This document shows positions 25,623 through 36,126 of a stretch of 64,000 bases of DNA, in pieces. How positions within the stretch are numbered: position 1 is the stretch's first letter; each line of letters begins with the position of its first letter. Position numbers and translations under genes: made by a program. The notes under the pieces were generated by a model that made no database searches, was not told where the DNA came from, and saw only the letters and a list, made by a program, of their open reading frames with translations. Source of the DNA: Chryseobacterium indologenes (GTDB lineage Bacteria > Bacteroidota > Bacteroidia > Flavobacteriales > Weeksellaceae); contig NZ_CP074372.1 of NCBI RefSeq assembly GCF_018362995.1, positions 2,790,001 through 2,854,000 of the forward strand. Reading direction: 5' to 3'.

Positions 25623-26064
25623 TCTCTATTTGATTTTGTCCGATTTCCACCTTTTGAACAGGATTCGGTGTTACTAATTCTGAAGTTAAATTCTCATAAG
25701 ATTTTTTGATTCCGCATCCGGGAGAAACATACGTTGACTTTGTATTGTAATTAATCCTTACTTTAGATTCTGCCCCCTTAGATGTAAGTTTAAAATAAAC
25801 GTCTGTATAAGGTGAATTGTCTACGCGTAAAGGAATTAACCGGGAATCAATTTTTGCCACTTTTCCCAGATCTACTTTTCCTGCTCCGTAATCTACCGCT
25901 ACATAGAGTGTATCAAGTGTCGTCTCTTTTCCGGTAGAAAGTGATCTGAAAGCAACCTTCATTCTGGGAGTTCCTTCTCCGCTTTCACAAATATCATCAT
26001 CTCCCCCGCAGGAAAAAAGCATCCCTAAAAAGCAGATCGCTATGAGAAATTTAAAGTATTTCAT
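25588..26064 (-). CDS. DUF6452-family lipoprotein
   Basis: A 158-residue predicted lipoprotein: signal MKYFKFLIAICFLGMLFSCGG with lipobox LFSC, then a beta-rich domain. Cysteines at CESGEG and PGCGIKK are the only others. No function is known to me. It overlaps the following DUF6048 gene by 35 bases and lies 30 bp after rlmD, so the three appear to be one transcript. Envelope location for both small proteins is inferred from signals. Confidence 0.78.
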   Translation of the reverse strand: MKYFKFLIAICFLGMLFSCGGDDDICESGEGTPRMKVAFRSLSTGKETTLDTLYVAVDYGAGKVDLGKVAKIDSRLIPLRVDNSPYTDVYFKLTSKGAESKVRINYNTKSTYVSPGCGIKKSYENLTSELVTPNPVQKVEIGQNQIENEDKTNLYLSF

Positions 26065-26094
26065 ATTAAGATTTGAAATTCAAATTTAAATAAA

Positions 26095-27507
26095 TTATTT
26101 TTTAATCAACAGCGCGATGTTCTCAACATGGTGTGTTTGTGGAAACATATCTACCGGTAAAATCTTCACTAAAGTATAATGTTCTTTCATCAAAGCAAGG
26201 TCTCTTGCCTGTGTTGCTGAGTTACAGCTTACATAAACTACTTTTTCAGGTGAAAGTTTTAAGATCTGTTCTACAACCTTCTGGTGCATTCCGTCTCTTG
26301 GCGGGTCTGTAATTAATACATCTGCTTTTGGATGATTTTCTAAAAACTCGTCATTAAAGACGTTTTTCATATCTCCACAATAGAAAGTTGTGTTGGTCAA
26401 ACCATTCAATTCAGCATGTTCGATTGCTGCGTCTATGGCTTCCTGCACAGATTCGATTCCGATTACCTGTTTTGCATTTCTCGCCACATACTGTGCAATG
26501 GTTCCTGTTCCTGTATAAAGATCATACACTACTTCATCTCCTTTCAGATCTGCAAATTCTAATGTTTTTCTGTATAACTCTAACGCTTGTTTGTAGTTGG
26601 TCTGGAAGAATGATTTTGGTCCGATTTTAAATTTCAATCCATCCATTTCTTCCATCAGGTAACCTTCTCCGAAATATACATTGATATTTAAATCATAAAT
26701 AGAATCATTCTGCTTAGGATTAATAGCATATACCAATGTTCTAATCTGCGGGAATTTTTCTAATAAGAATTCAAAAAGTTTTTCTCTGTTTTCTTTTTCT
26801 TCTCTGTAAAGCTGGAAAAGAACCATCCATTCTCCTCTGGAATTTTGTCTCATCATTAAGGTTCTTAAAAAACCTTCTTGATTTCTTACATCAAAGAAAT
26901 CCAAGCCGTTATTTACTCCATATTCTTTTACAGCGAGTCTGATTGCGTTGGAAGGATCTTCCTGAAGGAAACATTCTTTCAAATCAAGAATTTTGCTCCA
27001 CATTCCAGGAATATGAAATCCTAAAGCATCTTTACTTCCAAAGTTCTCTTCTGAACTGATTTCATATTGAGTAAGCCATCTCGCATTGGAGAAAGAAAAC
27101 TCCATTTTATTTCTATAAAAATACTGTTCTTCAGCTCCCAGAATTGGCATTGTCTCAAAGTTATCAATTCCTCCGATTCTTTTAATATTATTATATACTT
27201 CTTCCTGTTTAAAATCAAGCTGTTTTTCGTAGCTCATGTTCTGCCACTTGCATCCTCCACAAGTCCCGAAATGAATACATTTAGGATCAACTCTGTAAGG
27301 TGATTTTTCAAGTACTTCAACCGCTTCCCCTTCATAATATTTTGACTTCGCCTTTTTCACTCTTACATTGACAATATCACCGGGAATTGCGCCTGTTACC
27401 ATCACAGCTTTTCCTTCTTCTGTCTTTCCTATTGCAACACCTTTTGCTCCGGCAGTCAATAGCTTTATATTTTCAAGAATCAGATCTCTTTTTTTCTTCC
27501 TACTCAT
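26095..27507 (-). CDS. rlmD: 23S rRNA (uracil-1939-C5)-methyltransferase RlmD-type
   Basis: A 470-residue SAM-dependent rRNA methyltransferase of the TrmA/RlmD family. Seen: an N-terminal TRAM-like domain (GVAIGKTEEGKAVMVTGAIPGD), the iron-sulphur cysteine cluster CIHFGTCGGCKWQ, SAM motif VYDLYTGTGTIA, DPPRDGMHQ and the catalytic Cys in VYVSCNSATQARD. The start is placed at the ATG giving MSRKKKRD; an extension of 19 codons upstream is not family-like. First gene of a three-gene series. Confidence 0.93.
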   Translation of the reverse strand: MSRKKKRDLILENIKLLTAGAKGVAIGKTEEGKAVMVTGAIPGDIVNVRVKKAKSKYYEGEAVEVLEKSPYRVDPKCIHFGTCGGCKWQNMSYEKQLDFKQEEVYNNIKRIGGIDNFETMPILGAEEQYFYRNKMEFSFSNARWLTQYEISSEENFGSKDALGFHIPGMWSKILDLKECFLQEDPSNAIRLAVKEYGVNNGLDFFDVRNQEGFLRTLMMRQNSRGEWMVLFQLYREEKENREKLFEFLLEKFPQIRTLVYAINPKQNDSIYDLNINVYFGEGYLMEEMDGLKFKIGPKSFFQTNYKQALELYRKTLEFADLKGDEVVYDLYTGTGTIAQYVARNAKQVIGIESVQEAIDAAIEHAELNGLTNTTFYCGDMKNVFNDEFLENHPKADVLITDPPRDGMHQKVVEQILKLSPEKVVYVSCNSATQARDLALMKEHYTLVKILPVDMFPQTHHVENIALLIKK

Positions 27508-27567
27508 TCTAAAATTTTCTATTTTCCTAATTGAAACTATACGTTTCAGTTTGCAAAAATACAATAA

Positions 27568-27596
27568 AAAAAACCTTATCCGAAGATAAGGTTTCT
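27568..27596 (-). terminator. Terminator after the thioredoxin-like lipoprotein gene
   Basis: AAACCTTATC/GATAAGGTTT stem with loop CGAA, followed on the minus strand by TTTTTATT. Confidence 0.85.
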
Positions 27597-27614
27597 ATAC
27601 TGTGTTAAAGTTTA

Positions 27615-29147
27615 TTATTTTGTTGGAGCCGGCTGTGGATTTGCTGGCTGTTGAGCTGCAGAAGGATCAAGCTGTAATTGTGGTTGCATCTGCATATTTG
27701 GCTCTGCCTTTGGAGCTGAAAGACCAGTCTGCTTATCCAGAATAGTTACCAATTCCTGCTCACCAAGATTTACAAATGATCTGCTGGCAATTTTACCATC
27801 TTTATCAATGATCACAAAGCAAGGTAATTTGAATCCGTATACTCCATATTTCTTGGCAATATCAGAGTTCAGACCTCCTTCTCCGTAAACATTTACTCCC
27901 TGAACTCCTTTTAAAAGAGAATTGCTCGTTTTAATAAACTGATCTTTTGTATCGTCTACGTTTACGAATACAAAATTCATTTTAGATTTATAGAAATTTA
28001 CCACTTCTTTTAATACAGGTACTGTAGCTTCACTGATATAAGGGTTCCATGAAGCATAGAAGAATAACATATAAGGTTTTCCTTTGTTTTCAGAAAGTTT
28101 ATAAGCTTTTCCATCTTGTTTTGCTAAAGCTGCCTCTGGAGCGACATCTCCTATTTTAAGTCCTGTAATAGCTACCTGCATTTTTAACAGGTCACTTTTA
28201 ATGGTAGCATCTTTAATATCTGAATCAATGATCTTTTTGATTTTGTCAATGTTTGCAGCTGGAGTTGTAGGATGAATATCCGCCTGAGCCATTACAAATG
28301 CCAAAAGATAGTCTTTTGCAGTCTGAGATAAATCTTTCTTTGTTTTTAAATACTGAGCAAACATCTCAGAAGTTGTAATTCCGGTTTTTCCCTTGCTGTT
28401 TGCTTCTGCATACTTCTGGAAATCAGGAGTCATTTTTACAAGAAGATATTGTCTGTAAAGAGGGATTGTTTTCACCATCGCATCTTTATCTGTTTCCAGC
28501 TGAGTTTCGTAATCTTTTAATGCTTTAGAAGCCTTGTAAGATGGATTTCCGGACATTGGCCCGTGAGACATTTCGTAGTTGGCAAGCAAATTAAGAATGG
28601 TAACTTTTACGTCATTTTTCTTCCAATCCAAAAGTGCTTTACTAGGATTGTTTTTCTTAGCAAGATCATCTACATTTTTATTAATATCTGCTTCAATTTT
28701 ATGCATCCCTTTCAAGAATGCAGCTTCATCTCCGCCCATCAAAGCACCTATATTAACTTTAGTACCGTACTCCGCTAAGAACTTTTGACTTGCTGTAAGA
28801 AAATCATTATTCTTCTTGGCATCTCCTGTAACCACAAATTCATTTGGGAAAGTAGCTCCGTTTCCTGAAATATTCACTTTTTGTCCTCCTTCAAGATAGA
28901 TAAGGCTTTGTCTGCCCGCATAGTTGATCACGTACATACCGTCCTTAGGAGCATCAAAACTTCCTGAAAAGTTTCCGTCTTTATCTAAACCAATATTAAT
29001 TAAAGGCAGGGTTCCTACTCCTGAAGCTTCTACAAATTCGATTCTTTCCAGTGGTGAGCTTCCAGTAATTTTTCCTTTTACTTCTACTTTTTTTGAACAA
29101 GACATCACAAAAGCTGTGATGATAAACAATAAAAGATATTTTTTCAT
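27615..29147 (-). CDS. TlpA-like thioredoxin-fold lipoprotein lacking the CxxC cysteines
   Basis: A 510-residue predicted lipoprotein. The signal MKKYLLLFIITAFVMSCSKK carries the lipobox VMSC. An N-terminal beta domain (about 25-110, DUF4369-like) is followed by a helical middle and a C-terminal AhpC/TSA-like thioredoxin domain (about 325-480). The usual WCxxC is W367-N-P-Y-I, so both redox cysteines are absent. The only other Cys is Cys443, next to the cis-Pro (KLPCFVIID). The tail is rich in Pro, Gln and Ala. It therefore cannot work as an ordinary disulphide reductase; a binding or structural role is inferred. Monocistronic, between terminators. Confidence 0.85.
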   Translation of the reverse strand: MKKYLLLFIITAFVMSCSKKVEVKGKITGSSPLERIEFVEASGVGTLPLINIGLDKDGNFSGSFDAPKDGMYVINYAGRQSLIYLEGGQKVNISGNGATFPNEFVVTGDAKKNNDFLTASQKFLAEYGTKVNIGALMGGDEAAFLKGMHKIEADINKNVDDLAKKNNPSKALLDWKKNDVKVTILNLLANYEMSHGPMSGNPSYKASKALKDYETQLETDKDAMVKTIPLYRQYLLVKMTPDFQKYAEANSKGKTGITTSEMFAQYLKTKKDLSQTAKDYLLAFVMAQADIHPTTPAANIDKIKKIIDSDIKDATIKSDLLKMQVAITGLKIGDVAPEAALAKQDGKAYKLSENKGKPYMLFFYASWNPYISEATVPVLKEVVNFYKSKMNFVFVNVDDTKDQFIKTSNSLLKGVQGVNVYGEGGLNSDIAKKYGVYGFKLPCFVIIDKDGKIASRSFVNLGEQELVTILDKQTGLSAPKAEPNMQMQPQLQLDPSAAQQPANPQPAPTK

Positions 29148-29454
29148 TTCAATTTTTAATATTACACAAAAATACGCTTTTTAGGGCTTGCTAATTCACA
29201 CTAATTATTTTTTTTGAAAATTTTATTCCTGCTGTTCAAAAGGGACATTTCTAGTTATTTTATCCATCTCTTTTGGAATAGCAAACTGTATTTGAAAGTT
29301 AAAAAAAACGATTCAAATACCCTTCAAATATATACTTATTAAATAAAGAATGACTAAAATCCATCAATAAGTTAACAAACTTTAACAGGGTAATGCCATT
29401 CATAAAAAAATCGCCTCCAAAAATGAAGGCGATTTTTATGTATTTGAATCAATT
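29148..29454. other. 307 bp without a gene
   Basis: It holds a -7-like box for the lipoprotein gene (TATTTTTG on the minus strand, 29167-29174) and the terminator of sdhB at its right end. Nothing else is seen. Confidence 0.6.
29403..29438 (-). terminator. Terminator of sdhCAB
   Basis: AAAATCGCCTtC/AgAGGCGATTTT-type stem around 29405-29437, followed on the minus strand by TTTTTTT. Confidence 0.8.
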
Positions 29455-30222
29455 CTATCCTTGATCTACAAGAGCAGCCATGTATTCTCTGTTCATTCTT
29501 GCGATGTTTTCAAGAGAAATACCTTTAGGACATTCTACTTCACATGCGCCGGTGTTCGAACAGTTACCGAAACCTTCTTCATCCATAGCTTTCACCATGT
29601 TCAGAACTCTTCTCTTAGCTTCTACTCTACCTTGAGGAAGTAATGCATACTGAGAAACTTTCGCTCCTACAAACAGCATAGCAGATCCGTTTTTACATGT
29701 CGCCACACAAGCTCCACATCCAATACAAGCAGCGGCATCCATTGCTCTGTCTGCATCTTCTTTCGGAACCGGAATTGCATTAGCATCCAATGTATTTCCA
29801 GAAGTATTCACAGAAATGAAACCTCCTGCTGCCATTACTCTGTCAAATGCGCTTCTATCTACCATCAAGTCTTTGATAACAGGGAAAGCAGCACTTCTCC
29901 AAGGTTCAATAACGATAGTCTCTCCATCTTTGAACATTCTCATGTGAAGCTGGCAGGTAGTGATACCTGTATCCGGCCCGTGAGCTCTACCATTGATGTA
30001 AAGGGAACACATACCGCAGATTCCTTCACGACAGTCGTGGTCAAAAGCGATAGGTTCTTTTCCTTCGTTAATTAAATTTTCGTTCAGGATATCCAGCATC
30101 TCCAAAAATGAAGAATCTGTAGATACATCTGATATTTTGTAGGTCTCAAACTGACCTTTAGTTTTACTATTTTTTTGTCTCCAAATTTTCAGCGTAAGAT
30201 GTAAGCCTTTTTTTGCACTCAT
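29455..30222 (-). CDS. sdhB: Succinate dehydrogenase/fumarate reductase iron-sulphur subunit
   Basis: A 255-residue electron-transfer subunit. The [2Fe-2S] site is in [15 protein letters not shown]...C, and the [4Fe-4S]/[3Fe-4S] sites in [11 protein letters not shown] and [14 protein letters not shown]. It passes electrons from SdhA to the membrane cytochrome. It is the last gene of sdhC-sdhA-sdhB, 23 bp after sdhA, and is followed by a terminator. Confidence 0.96.
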   Translation of the reverse strand: MSAKKGLHLTLKIWRQKNSKTKGQFETYKISDVSTDSSFLEMLDILNENLINEGKEPIAFDHDCREGICGMCSLYINGRAHGPDTGITTCQLHMRMFKDGETIVIEPWRSAAFPVIKDLMVDRSAFDRVMAAGGFISVNTSGNTLDANAIPVPKEDADRAMDAAACIGCGACVATCKNGSAMLFVGAKVSQYALLPQGRVEAKRRVLNMVKAMDEEGFGNCSNTGACEVECPKGISLENIARMNREYMAALVDQG

Positions 30223-30245
30223 AATGTTATATTTTAGGTTGGAGA

Positions 30246-32258
30246 TTATTTATAACTTCTAGTTTTAACCTCGATGTTGTCATATATCAGCTCTTCTTTA
30301 TGCAACACTTCAGCGTTGATATCGTTACCCTGATATTCCCAAGCTCCGACGTATTTGTAGTTTACGTCATCTCTTTCCGCTTCTCCGTCCGGAGTTGAAT
30401 GGTCTTCACGGAAATGTCCACCACAAGATTCGTTTCTGTGTAGTGCATCGATAGCCATTAGTTGCCCAAGTTCAAGGAAGTCTGCCACTCTGAATGCTTT
30501 TTCAAGCTCAGTGTTCATCCCTTCTCCTTCTCCCGGTACTTTTACATTTTTCCAGAAATCGTTTCTTACTTCTTCAATTTCTTTAATTGCTTCTCTCAGT
30601 CCTTCAGGAGTTCTTCCCATTCCTACTTTATTCCACATGATGTTTCCTAATTGCTTATGGAAGTGGTCTACGGAATGAGTTCCTTTATTGTTTAAGAAGA
30701 AATCAATTTTTTCTTTAATTCCTTTTTCAGCCTCGTCAAACGCTCCTGTATTGGTAGGAATAGTTCCTGTTCTGATGTCTGCAGAAAGGTAATCTGCAAT
30801 CGTATAAGGAAGCACGAAATATCCGTCAGCCAGACCCTGCATCAATGCAGAAGCACCAAGTCTGTTCGCACCGTGATCTGAGAAGTTAGCCTCACCAATT
30901 ACGAAACATCCAGGGATTGTAGACTGAAGGTTATAATCAACCCATACACCACCCATTGTGTAGTGAACTGCAGGATAGATCTTCATTGGAGTTTTATAAG
31001 GATCGTCAGCTGTAATTTTTTCGTACATTACGAATAAGTTACCGTATTTCTCCTCTACCCAGCTCTTACCTAAATCATAAATCTGCTGATCTGTTGGATT
31101 ATGAATATGTTTTTCGATAGCGGATTCTTTACCTTTTTTCATGATCTCTGTAGAGAAATCCAGGTAAACTCCTTCCTGAGTATCATTATTTTCGATTCCA
31201 AATCCAGCGTCACATCTTTCCTTAGCTGCTCTTGAAGCAACGTCTCTAGGCACAAGGTTACCGAACGCAGGGTACCTTCTTTCCAAATAGTAATCTCTAT
31301 CTTCTTCTTTAATATTTTCAGGTCTTAATTTACCTTCTCTGATTGCTACTGAATCTTCAATCTTTTTAGGAACCCAGATTCTTCCGGAGTTTCTTAATGA
31401 TTCAGACATCAAAGTCAGTTTAGACTGCTGTGTTCCGTGAACAGGAATACAAGTAGGGTGAATCTGTACGTAGCAAGGGTTTGCGAAGTAAGCTCCTTTT
31501 TTGTGAATTTTCCATGCTGCAGAAACGTTTGATCCCATTGCATTGGTAGAAAGGAAATATACGTTTCCGTATCCTCCTGATGCAATAACTACGGCATGAG
31601 CAGAGTGTCTTTCGATCTCACCTGTTACAAGGTTTCTTGCGATAATCCCTCTTGCTTTACCGTCAACAATCACAAGGTCAAGCATTTCATGACGGTTATA
31701 CATCTTGATTCTTCCTTTACCGATCTGACGGCTCATTGCAGAATATGCTCCTAATAATAACTGCTGTCCTGTTTGTCCTTTTGCGTAGAAAGTTCTTTTT
31801 ACCTGAACCCCACCAAATGAACGGTTATCTAACTGACCGCCGTAATCTCTCCCGAAAGGAACCCCCTGGGAAACACACTGGTCAATAATATTTGCAGAAA
31901 CTTCAGCTAATCTGTAAACGTTGGCCTCTCTTGCTCTATAGTCACCACCTTTAATGGTGTCATAGAATAATCTGTAAGTAGAGTCTCCGTCTCCCTGGTA
32001 ATTCTTAGCTGCGTTGATCCCCCCCTGAGCAGCAATAGAGTGTGCTCTTCTTGGAGAATCCTGGTAGCAGAACGCTTTCACGTTGTATCCTTGTTCAGCT
32101 AATGTAGCTGCAGCAGAACCTCCTGCCAAACCTGTACCTACAACAATAATATCAATCTTATCTCTGTTGTTTGGTGCAACAAGGTTCATATGGTCTTTAT
32201 GATTTTTCCACTTGTCTTTAAGAGGACCCGCTGGAATTCTTGAATCTAATTTACTCAT
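30246..32258 (-). CDS. sdhA: Succinate dehydrogenase/fumarate reductase flavoprotein subunit
   Basis: A 670-residue catalytic subunit that oxidises succinate to fumarate in the TCA cycle (or the reverse). The Rossmann motif [20 protein letters not shown], the FAD-linking [12 protein letters not shown], the substrate-site HPTC segment and the [10 protein letters not shown] motif are visible. Size and gene order match the Bacteroidota/epsilonproteobacterial type with a single dihaem cytochrome subunit. It lies 15 bp after sdhC. Confidence 0.97.
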   Translation of the reverse strand: MSKLDSRIPAGPLKDKWKNHKDHMNLVAPNNRDKIDIIVVGTGLAGGSAAATLAEQGYNVKAFCYQDSPRRAHSIAAQGGINAAKNYQGDGDSTYRLFYDTIKGGDYRAREANVYRLAEVSANIIDQCVSQGVPFGRDYGGQLDNRSFGGVQVKRTFYAKGQTGQQLLLGAYSAMSRQIGKGRIKMYNRHEMLDLVIVDGKARGIIARNLVTGEIERHSAHAVVIASGGYGNVYFLSTNAMGSNVSAAWKIHKKGAYFANPCYVQIHPTCIPVHGTQQSKLTLMSESLRNSGRIWVPKKIEDSVAIREGKLRPENIKEEDRDYYLERRYPAFGNLVPRDVASRAAKERCDAGFGIENNDTQEGVYLDFSTEIMKKGKESAIEKHIHNPTDQQIYDLGKSWVEEKYGNLFVMYEKITADDPYKTPMKIYPAVHYTMGGVWVDYNLQSTIPGCFVIGEANFSDHGANRLGASALMQGLADGYFVLPYTIADYLSADIRTGTIPTNTGAFDEAEKGIKEKIDFFLNNKGTHSVDHFHKQLGNIMWNKVGMGRTPEGLREAIKEIEEVRNDFWKNVKVPGEGEGMNTELEKAFRVADFLELGQLMAIDALHRNESCGGHFREDHSTPDGEAERDDVNYKYVGAWEYQGNDINAEVLHKEELIYDNIEVKTRSYK

Positions 32259-32273
32259 ACTAGTATATTGATA

Positions 32274-32936
32274 TTATTGAGTTATAAAATGAAAAACTGC
32301 AACGATGATAAATCCTGCAGGAATAAGGATTGAATACCATTTCCCGAAAGCTTTGATCACCGGCGTATATTTTGGATGTCTTGCTCCGATAGACTGGAAT
32401 GAAGACTGGAATCCGTGAGCCAGGTGCAATCCTAATAAAACAAAAGAGATCACATACAAAGCCACTCTCCAAAGATCAGCAAACTTCTCATGAAGTTCCG
32501 GCCAGAAACGTTCTGCATCTGGAGTTAATCCTTCCACATACTTGTAATTCATTTCATGAAGCCAGAAATCATATAAGTGAAGCGCTAAGAAAGCTAAAAT
32601 AACAGCTCCTGAAATAATCATATTTCTGGACATCCATGAGGAATTCACTGCTGCATTGTTTGCTGCATACTTTACCGGACGCGCTTTATTATTCTTGATC
32701 TCAAGCACAAATCCCATAATGAAATGGAAAATTACTGCAAAACCAAGAATAGGCTGCATTAAGAACTGCACAAAAGGATTATAGCCCATAAAATCAGATG
32801 CTGTATTGAAAGCATCCTTATTCAGAACTGATAACAAATTGGTCGTCAAATGCAGTATAAGAAAAATCAGCAAAAATAGAGCTGATAATGCCATAGCATA
32901 TTTTCTACCTATCGTAGAACTCGTTAAACCTGCCAT
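32274..32936 (-). CDS. sdhC: Succinate dehydrogenase cytochrome b subunit
   Basis: A 220-residue integral membrane protein with five predicted membrane helices and histidines placed within them (LHLTTNLL, FHFIMGF, LALHLYDFW, LGLHLAHGFQS) that can bind two haems b. It anchors SdhAB and exchanges electrons with menaquinone. No separate sdhD exists, as in the B-type enzymes. First gene of the operon. Confidence 0.94.
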   Translation of the reverse strand: MAGLTSSTIGRKYAMALSALFLLIFLILHLTTNLLSVLNKDAFNTASDFMGYNPFVQFLMQPILGFAVIFHFIMGFVLEIKNNKARPVKYAANNAAVNSSWMSRNMIISGAVILAFLALHLYDFWLHEMNYKYVEGLTPDAERFWPELHEKFADLWRVALYVISFVLLGLHLAHGFQSSFQSIGARHPKYTPVIKAFGKWYSILIPAGFIIVAVFHFITQ

Positions 32937-33080
32937 ATAAGTTTAAATTTGAATTTCTACAAAATTAAGAAAGTTTAACAATATCGAAAAGTGAGAAATC
33001 TCACAAATAGACAGTTTGTAATCTTTCTAAATAAGAATTCTATACATTATAAATACAGGAAAACACATAAATTATGACCG

Positions 33081-34856
33081 TTATTTCAAATCATAAATCC
33101 TATTCCTGAAAGCTACTTTTTGAACTGAATTTGAAATGGTTTTAAGCTCAAAATCATGTATTCTCCGTGAAGAGCAGTAAGGCTTCACAACAAACTGTAA
33201 AACCTTGTCTTTATTTTCCATATTTGAAATCCAGAAACAGGCCTTCTCTCCACTTTTTATTGAAATAATATTGTTTTTGCCGAATGTATGAATCAGCACT
33301 TCTTCTTTTTGATTTTCAAAGATATTACTACCCGTTCTTATGATCAGAAATGCAATGACAGCCATAATCAACCCCGAAGAGTTTTTAACATTGAATTTTA
33401 AGACAACTGATCTTAATAAATAAACAATCACAAACAATGAAAGCACCTCTAATCCGTTCATTGGAATGTTTTCAAAGAACAGCACATCAACCTCAGCAAA
33501 CCAATGGATCATTTTCAACAAGATCTGAATAACAAAATCATATATCACATTCATCAATTCAAAATCAATCTCAAAAGAAATTAAGGCGGTCATCAGGAAT
33601 GAAAAAACGATGATTATTTCTGAAAAAGGAACTATAACAATATTGGCAATGATTGAAATGAATGAAAACTGATGAAAATAATACAGCACCAAAGGAAGTG
33701 TTGCCAATTGCGCAGATAAAGATATTGTAATGGTATTAAACAGGAGTTTTTTAAGATAATTATCCTGTTTTGGAAAATATTTCAGGAGAGGCTGATTCAG
33801 CCAAAAAATTCCCAAAACGGCAAGAAAACTAAGCTGAAATCCTACATCAAAAAACTGCTGTGTGTCTCCAATCAGAATAAAAAAAGCAGATAAAGATAAT
33901 GAATGAAGCAGGTCAGGTTTCCGCTGAAGCAATACAAAAATAAAATAAACACTCAGCATGATACAGGACCGCATGACTGAATTTCCAAATCCGATAAAAG
34001 CAGCAAACAGCCAAATAAAAACCAAGCTTAAAATGACTGCATATTTTCTGAATTTCAAGGAAATAAAACGAATCAGCAAAAAATAAAACATCCCGAAAAT
34101 AACGACAATATGAGTTCCGGAAATAGCGAGAAAGTGAACCATTCCTGATTTATTGAAATCCTGCACAGTACCTGCATCAATCTCAGTACGATCTGCCAGA
34201 ATGATTCCTTTTAAGAATTCTTTAGTCTTATCTGACATTCCGGTTTTAGCGATATTTTTGAGAACCTTAAATCTATATTGCTGTAACTTATCTGTTGGAG
34301 TTAAGTCATCCCGTTCTGTAGATTGAATTTCTTTTGAAACATAAGATTGATATTCAATATGTTTTCGCTTCAGGTACTTTTTATATTCAAACTGAAAATC
34401 ATATTGAGGCGCTTTAGGCTGTATAATATAAGCATCAGCCTTGTAGTAGTGAACAAAATCCAGCTCTTTACTATCCTTGGGAACATAAAAAACTGAATTA
34501 AAGTTTATATTTCCAATCTGTCCTGTTCCTTCATATTTCTTATATTTTTCAGTGGTATTTAATTTTTGAGAGATTTTAAAAGTAACCGTTTGTTTTTTAT
34601 TTACAAATGAAGAAGCATCTGAAAAAGTATTGTAAAAATGAAGAATAATCCCTGCTCCAAAAAACAGGAGTCCAAGCAAAAAAGTTTTGATTTTATGTAA
34701 AAAATAAGAATGAAAACATATTGCAGCCAGCATGATCAGACATATTACAATAATCAGATAAAATGTAATGCCTGCCAATATCATTTTCTCCTGGAAAAGA
34801 ATTCCAAGAATAAAACAGATCACCAGAATAAGTAGAGGCTGTTTATGCAAATTCAA
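33081..34856 (-). CDS. comEC: ComEC/Rec2-family competence channel protein
   Basis: A 591-residue polytopic membrane protein. An N-terminal DUF4131-like part with two to three helices is followed by a soluble loop and the Competence core with HFLAISGTHIVV and a multi-helix domain ending near residue 510. It should form the inner-membrane channel for single-stranded DNA in natural transformation. Unlike Bacillus ComEC it has no C-terminal metallo-beta-lactamase domain, only a short soluble tail. Start at the ATG at 34856. No other competence genes are nearby. Confidence 0.85.
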   Translation of the reverse strand: MNLHKQPLLILVICFILGILFQEKMILAGITFYLIIVICLIMLAAICFHSYFLHKIKTFLLGLLFFGAGIILHFYNTFSDASSFVNKKQTVTFKISQKLNTTEKYKKYEGTGQIGNINFNSVFYVPKDSKELDFVHYYKADAYIIQPKAPQYDFQFEYKKYLKRKHIEYQSYVSKEIQSTERDDLTPTDKLQQYRFKVLKNIAKTGMSDKTKEFLKGIILADRTEIDAGTVQDFNKSGMVHFLAISGTHIVVIFGMFYFLLIRFISLKFRKYAVILSLVFIWLFAAFIGFGNSVMRSCIMLSVYFIFVLLQRKPDLLHSLSLSAFFILIGDTQQFFDVGFQLSFLAVLGIFWLNQPLLKYFPKQDNYLKKLLFNTITISLSAQLATLPLVLYYFHQFSFISIIANIVIVPFSEIIIVFSFLMTALISFEIDFELMNVIYDFVIQILLKMIHWFAEVDVLFFENIPMNGLEVLSLFVIVYLLRSVVLKFNVKNSSGLIMAVIAFLIIRTGSNIFENQKEEVLIHTFGKNNIISIKSGEKACFWISNMENKDKVLQFVVKPYCSSRRIHDFELKTISNSVQKVAFRNRIYDLK

Positions 34857-34992
34857 TTAATTATCCCTGTAAAATAGATAATTAATCAATGAAATATTAT
34901 CTCTCGAATAACTAAATAAGCACTTTACGACCTATCAAAGACATCAACAGAACACTTGATTTTTTGCTATGAAATTAAAGTTTGAAAGTAGG

Positions 34993-36084
34993 TTATCTCT
35001 TTATCAGAAATTTATCCGTTAAACGCTTCGTTTCTTTGATATAAAACAATGGATCTTTCCCATAATCTTCATATTTGAAATCTCCCGCTTTTTTAGGAAT
35101 AGCAGGTTCTATTTGCGTTCCTTCATGCCATTCGTTGAAGGATGTGATTCCAATGAAATCCGGATTTACTTTGATAGCAGCATCAAACATGTTCTCGTAA
35201 TACTTTCCATTGTTTCTGCTTTTGAAGTTGGCTTCGTTCCATGGACGTATTCTGGTATCGGAATAACCAGGTCCTACACAAGGAATAAAAATCATATTGT
35301 GATCTTTAGCATAGCTGGCCATAAAATTCCAGTTAGCAACAGTGCTTCCGTATACAAATCCTTCACTGGCAAAATAGGTGTAGAAACCATCAAAGCCGGA
35401 TGAATCAAAAAATTTTGCATCATCTTTCTCTACCCATAATCCAATGTAAAGCGCATCCAGTTCTGTATTTCTAACCGTTTTCCCTCCGTCTTTGGCTAAC
35501 ATTTTAGTCCATTCTTCTTTAGGAATTTTATAACTGTCGTAGACATAAAACAATGGCTTTCCATCTTTTTTATAGAAAGCATGATGACCAGAATATGTTT
35601 TTACGAGATAAGAAAGCTGTTCTTTTAATTCTGAAGTATTTTTATAAAATGGCTCAATGTGAAATGCGATTTTTAAATCAAACCGATCCGCAATATCAAG
35701 GTATTTGATAAGACTTTTATCTGTAAACGAATCTTTTCCCAGCCAACTCACAACTACCACTCCCACTCCGGATTCTTTGATCATTTTCATATGTTTTTCA
35801 ATGATCTTTGTGTCATTGGAACTATAATTTCCAAGCGCAGGATAAAAATTAGCCCCGATATCATCTCCACCTTTGTGGTGCCCAAGATTATTCCACTTCG
35901 GATTGCTCCAGTGAGGAAGAATTTCATGGTTCCAATGCTGATAACTTCCGTCCGTTTCAGGATTTCCGTACCACCCGTAGTAGAATATCTGAACTTTGTC
36001 TCTTGGGCTACCCTCTTGAGCAGCATTTTTCGAGAAAAACAAGGTGAATACCAATAATAACAGAAGACGGTTACAATAATTCAT
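34993..36084 (-). CDS. GH99-like glycoside hydrolase (endo-alpha-mannosidase family)
   Basis: A 363-residue secreted enzyme: signal peptide about 1-22 (ending NAAQ), then a TIM-barrel with the family's FYYGWYGNPETDG...HWNH start, HIEPFY and the active-site segment FNEWHEGTQIEP. Glu318 and Glu321 lie three apart, as the two catalytic acids of characterised bacterial GH99 enzymes do. GH99 enzymes cut internal alpha-1,2-mannosidic bonds, for example in N-glycans or yeast mannan. There is no sus/PUL partner here; it sits alone 42 bp after lpxB and may be co-transcribed with it. Substrate inferred only from the family. Confidence 0.88.
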   Translation of the reverse strand: MNYCNRLLLLLVFTLFFSKNAAQEGSPRDKVQIFYYGWYGNPETDGSYQHWNHEILPHWSNPKWNNLGHHKGGDDIGANFYPALGNYSSNDTKIIEKHMKMIKESGVGVVVVSWLGKDSFTDKSLIKYLDIADRFDLKIAFHIEPFYKNTSELKEQLSYLVKTYSGHHAFYKKDGKPLFYVYDSYKIPKEEWTKMLAKDGGKTVRNTELDALYIGLWVEKDDAKFFDSSGFDGFYTYFASEGFVYGSTVANWNFMASYAKDHNMIFIPCVGPGYSDTRIRPWNEANFKSRNNGKYYENMFDAAIKVNPDFIGITSFNEWHEGTQIEPAIPKKAGDFKYEDYGKDPLFYIKETKRLTDKFLIKR

Positions 36085-36126
36085 AGTAAAAAAAGTAGAT
36101 TAAATTCTCAAAAAATCCCGGAAAGA

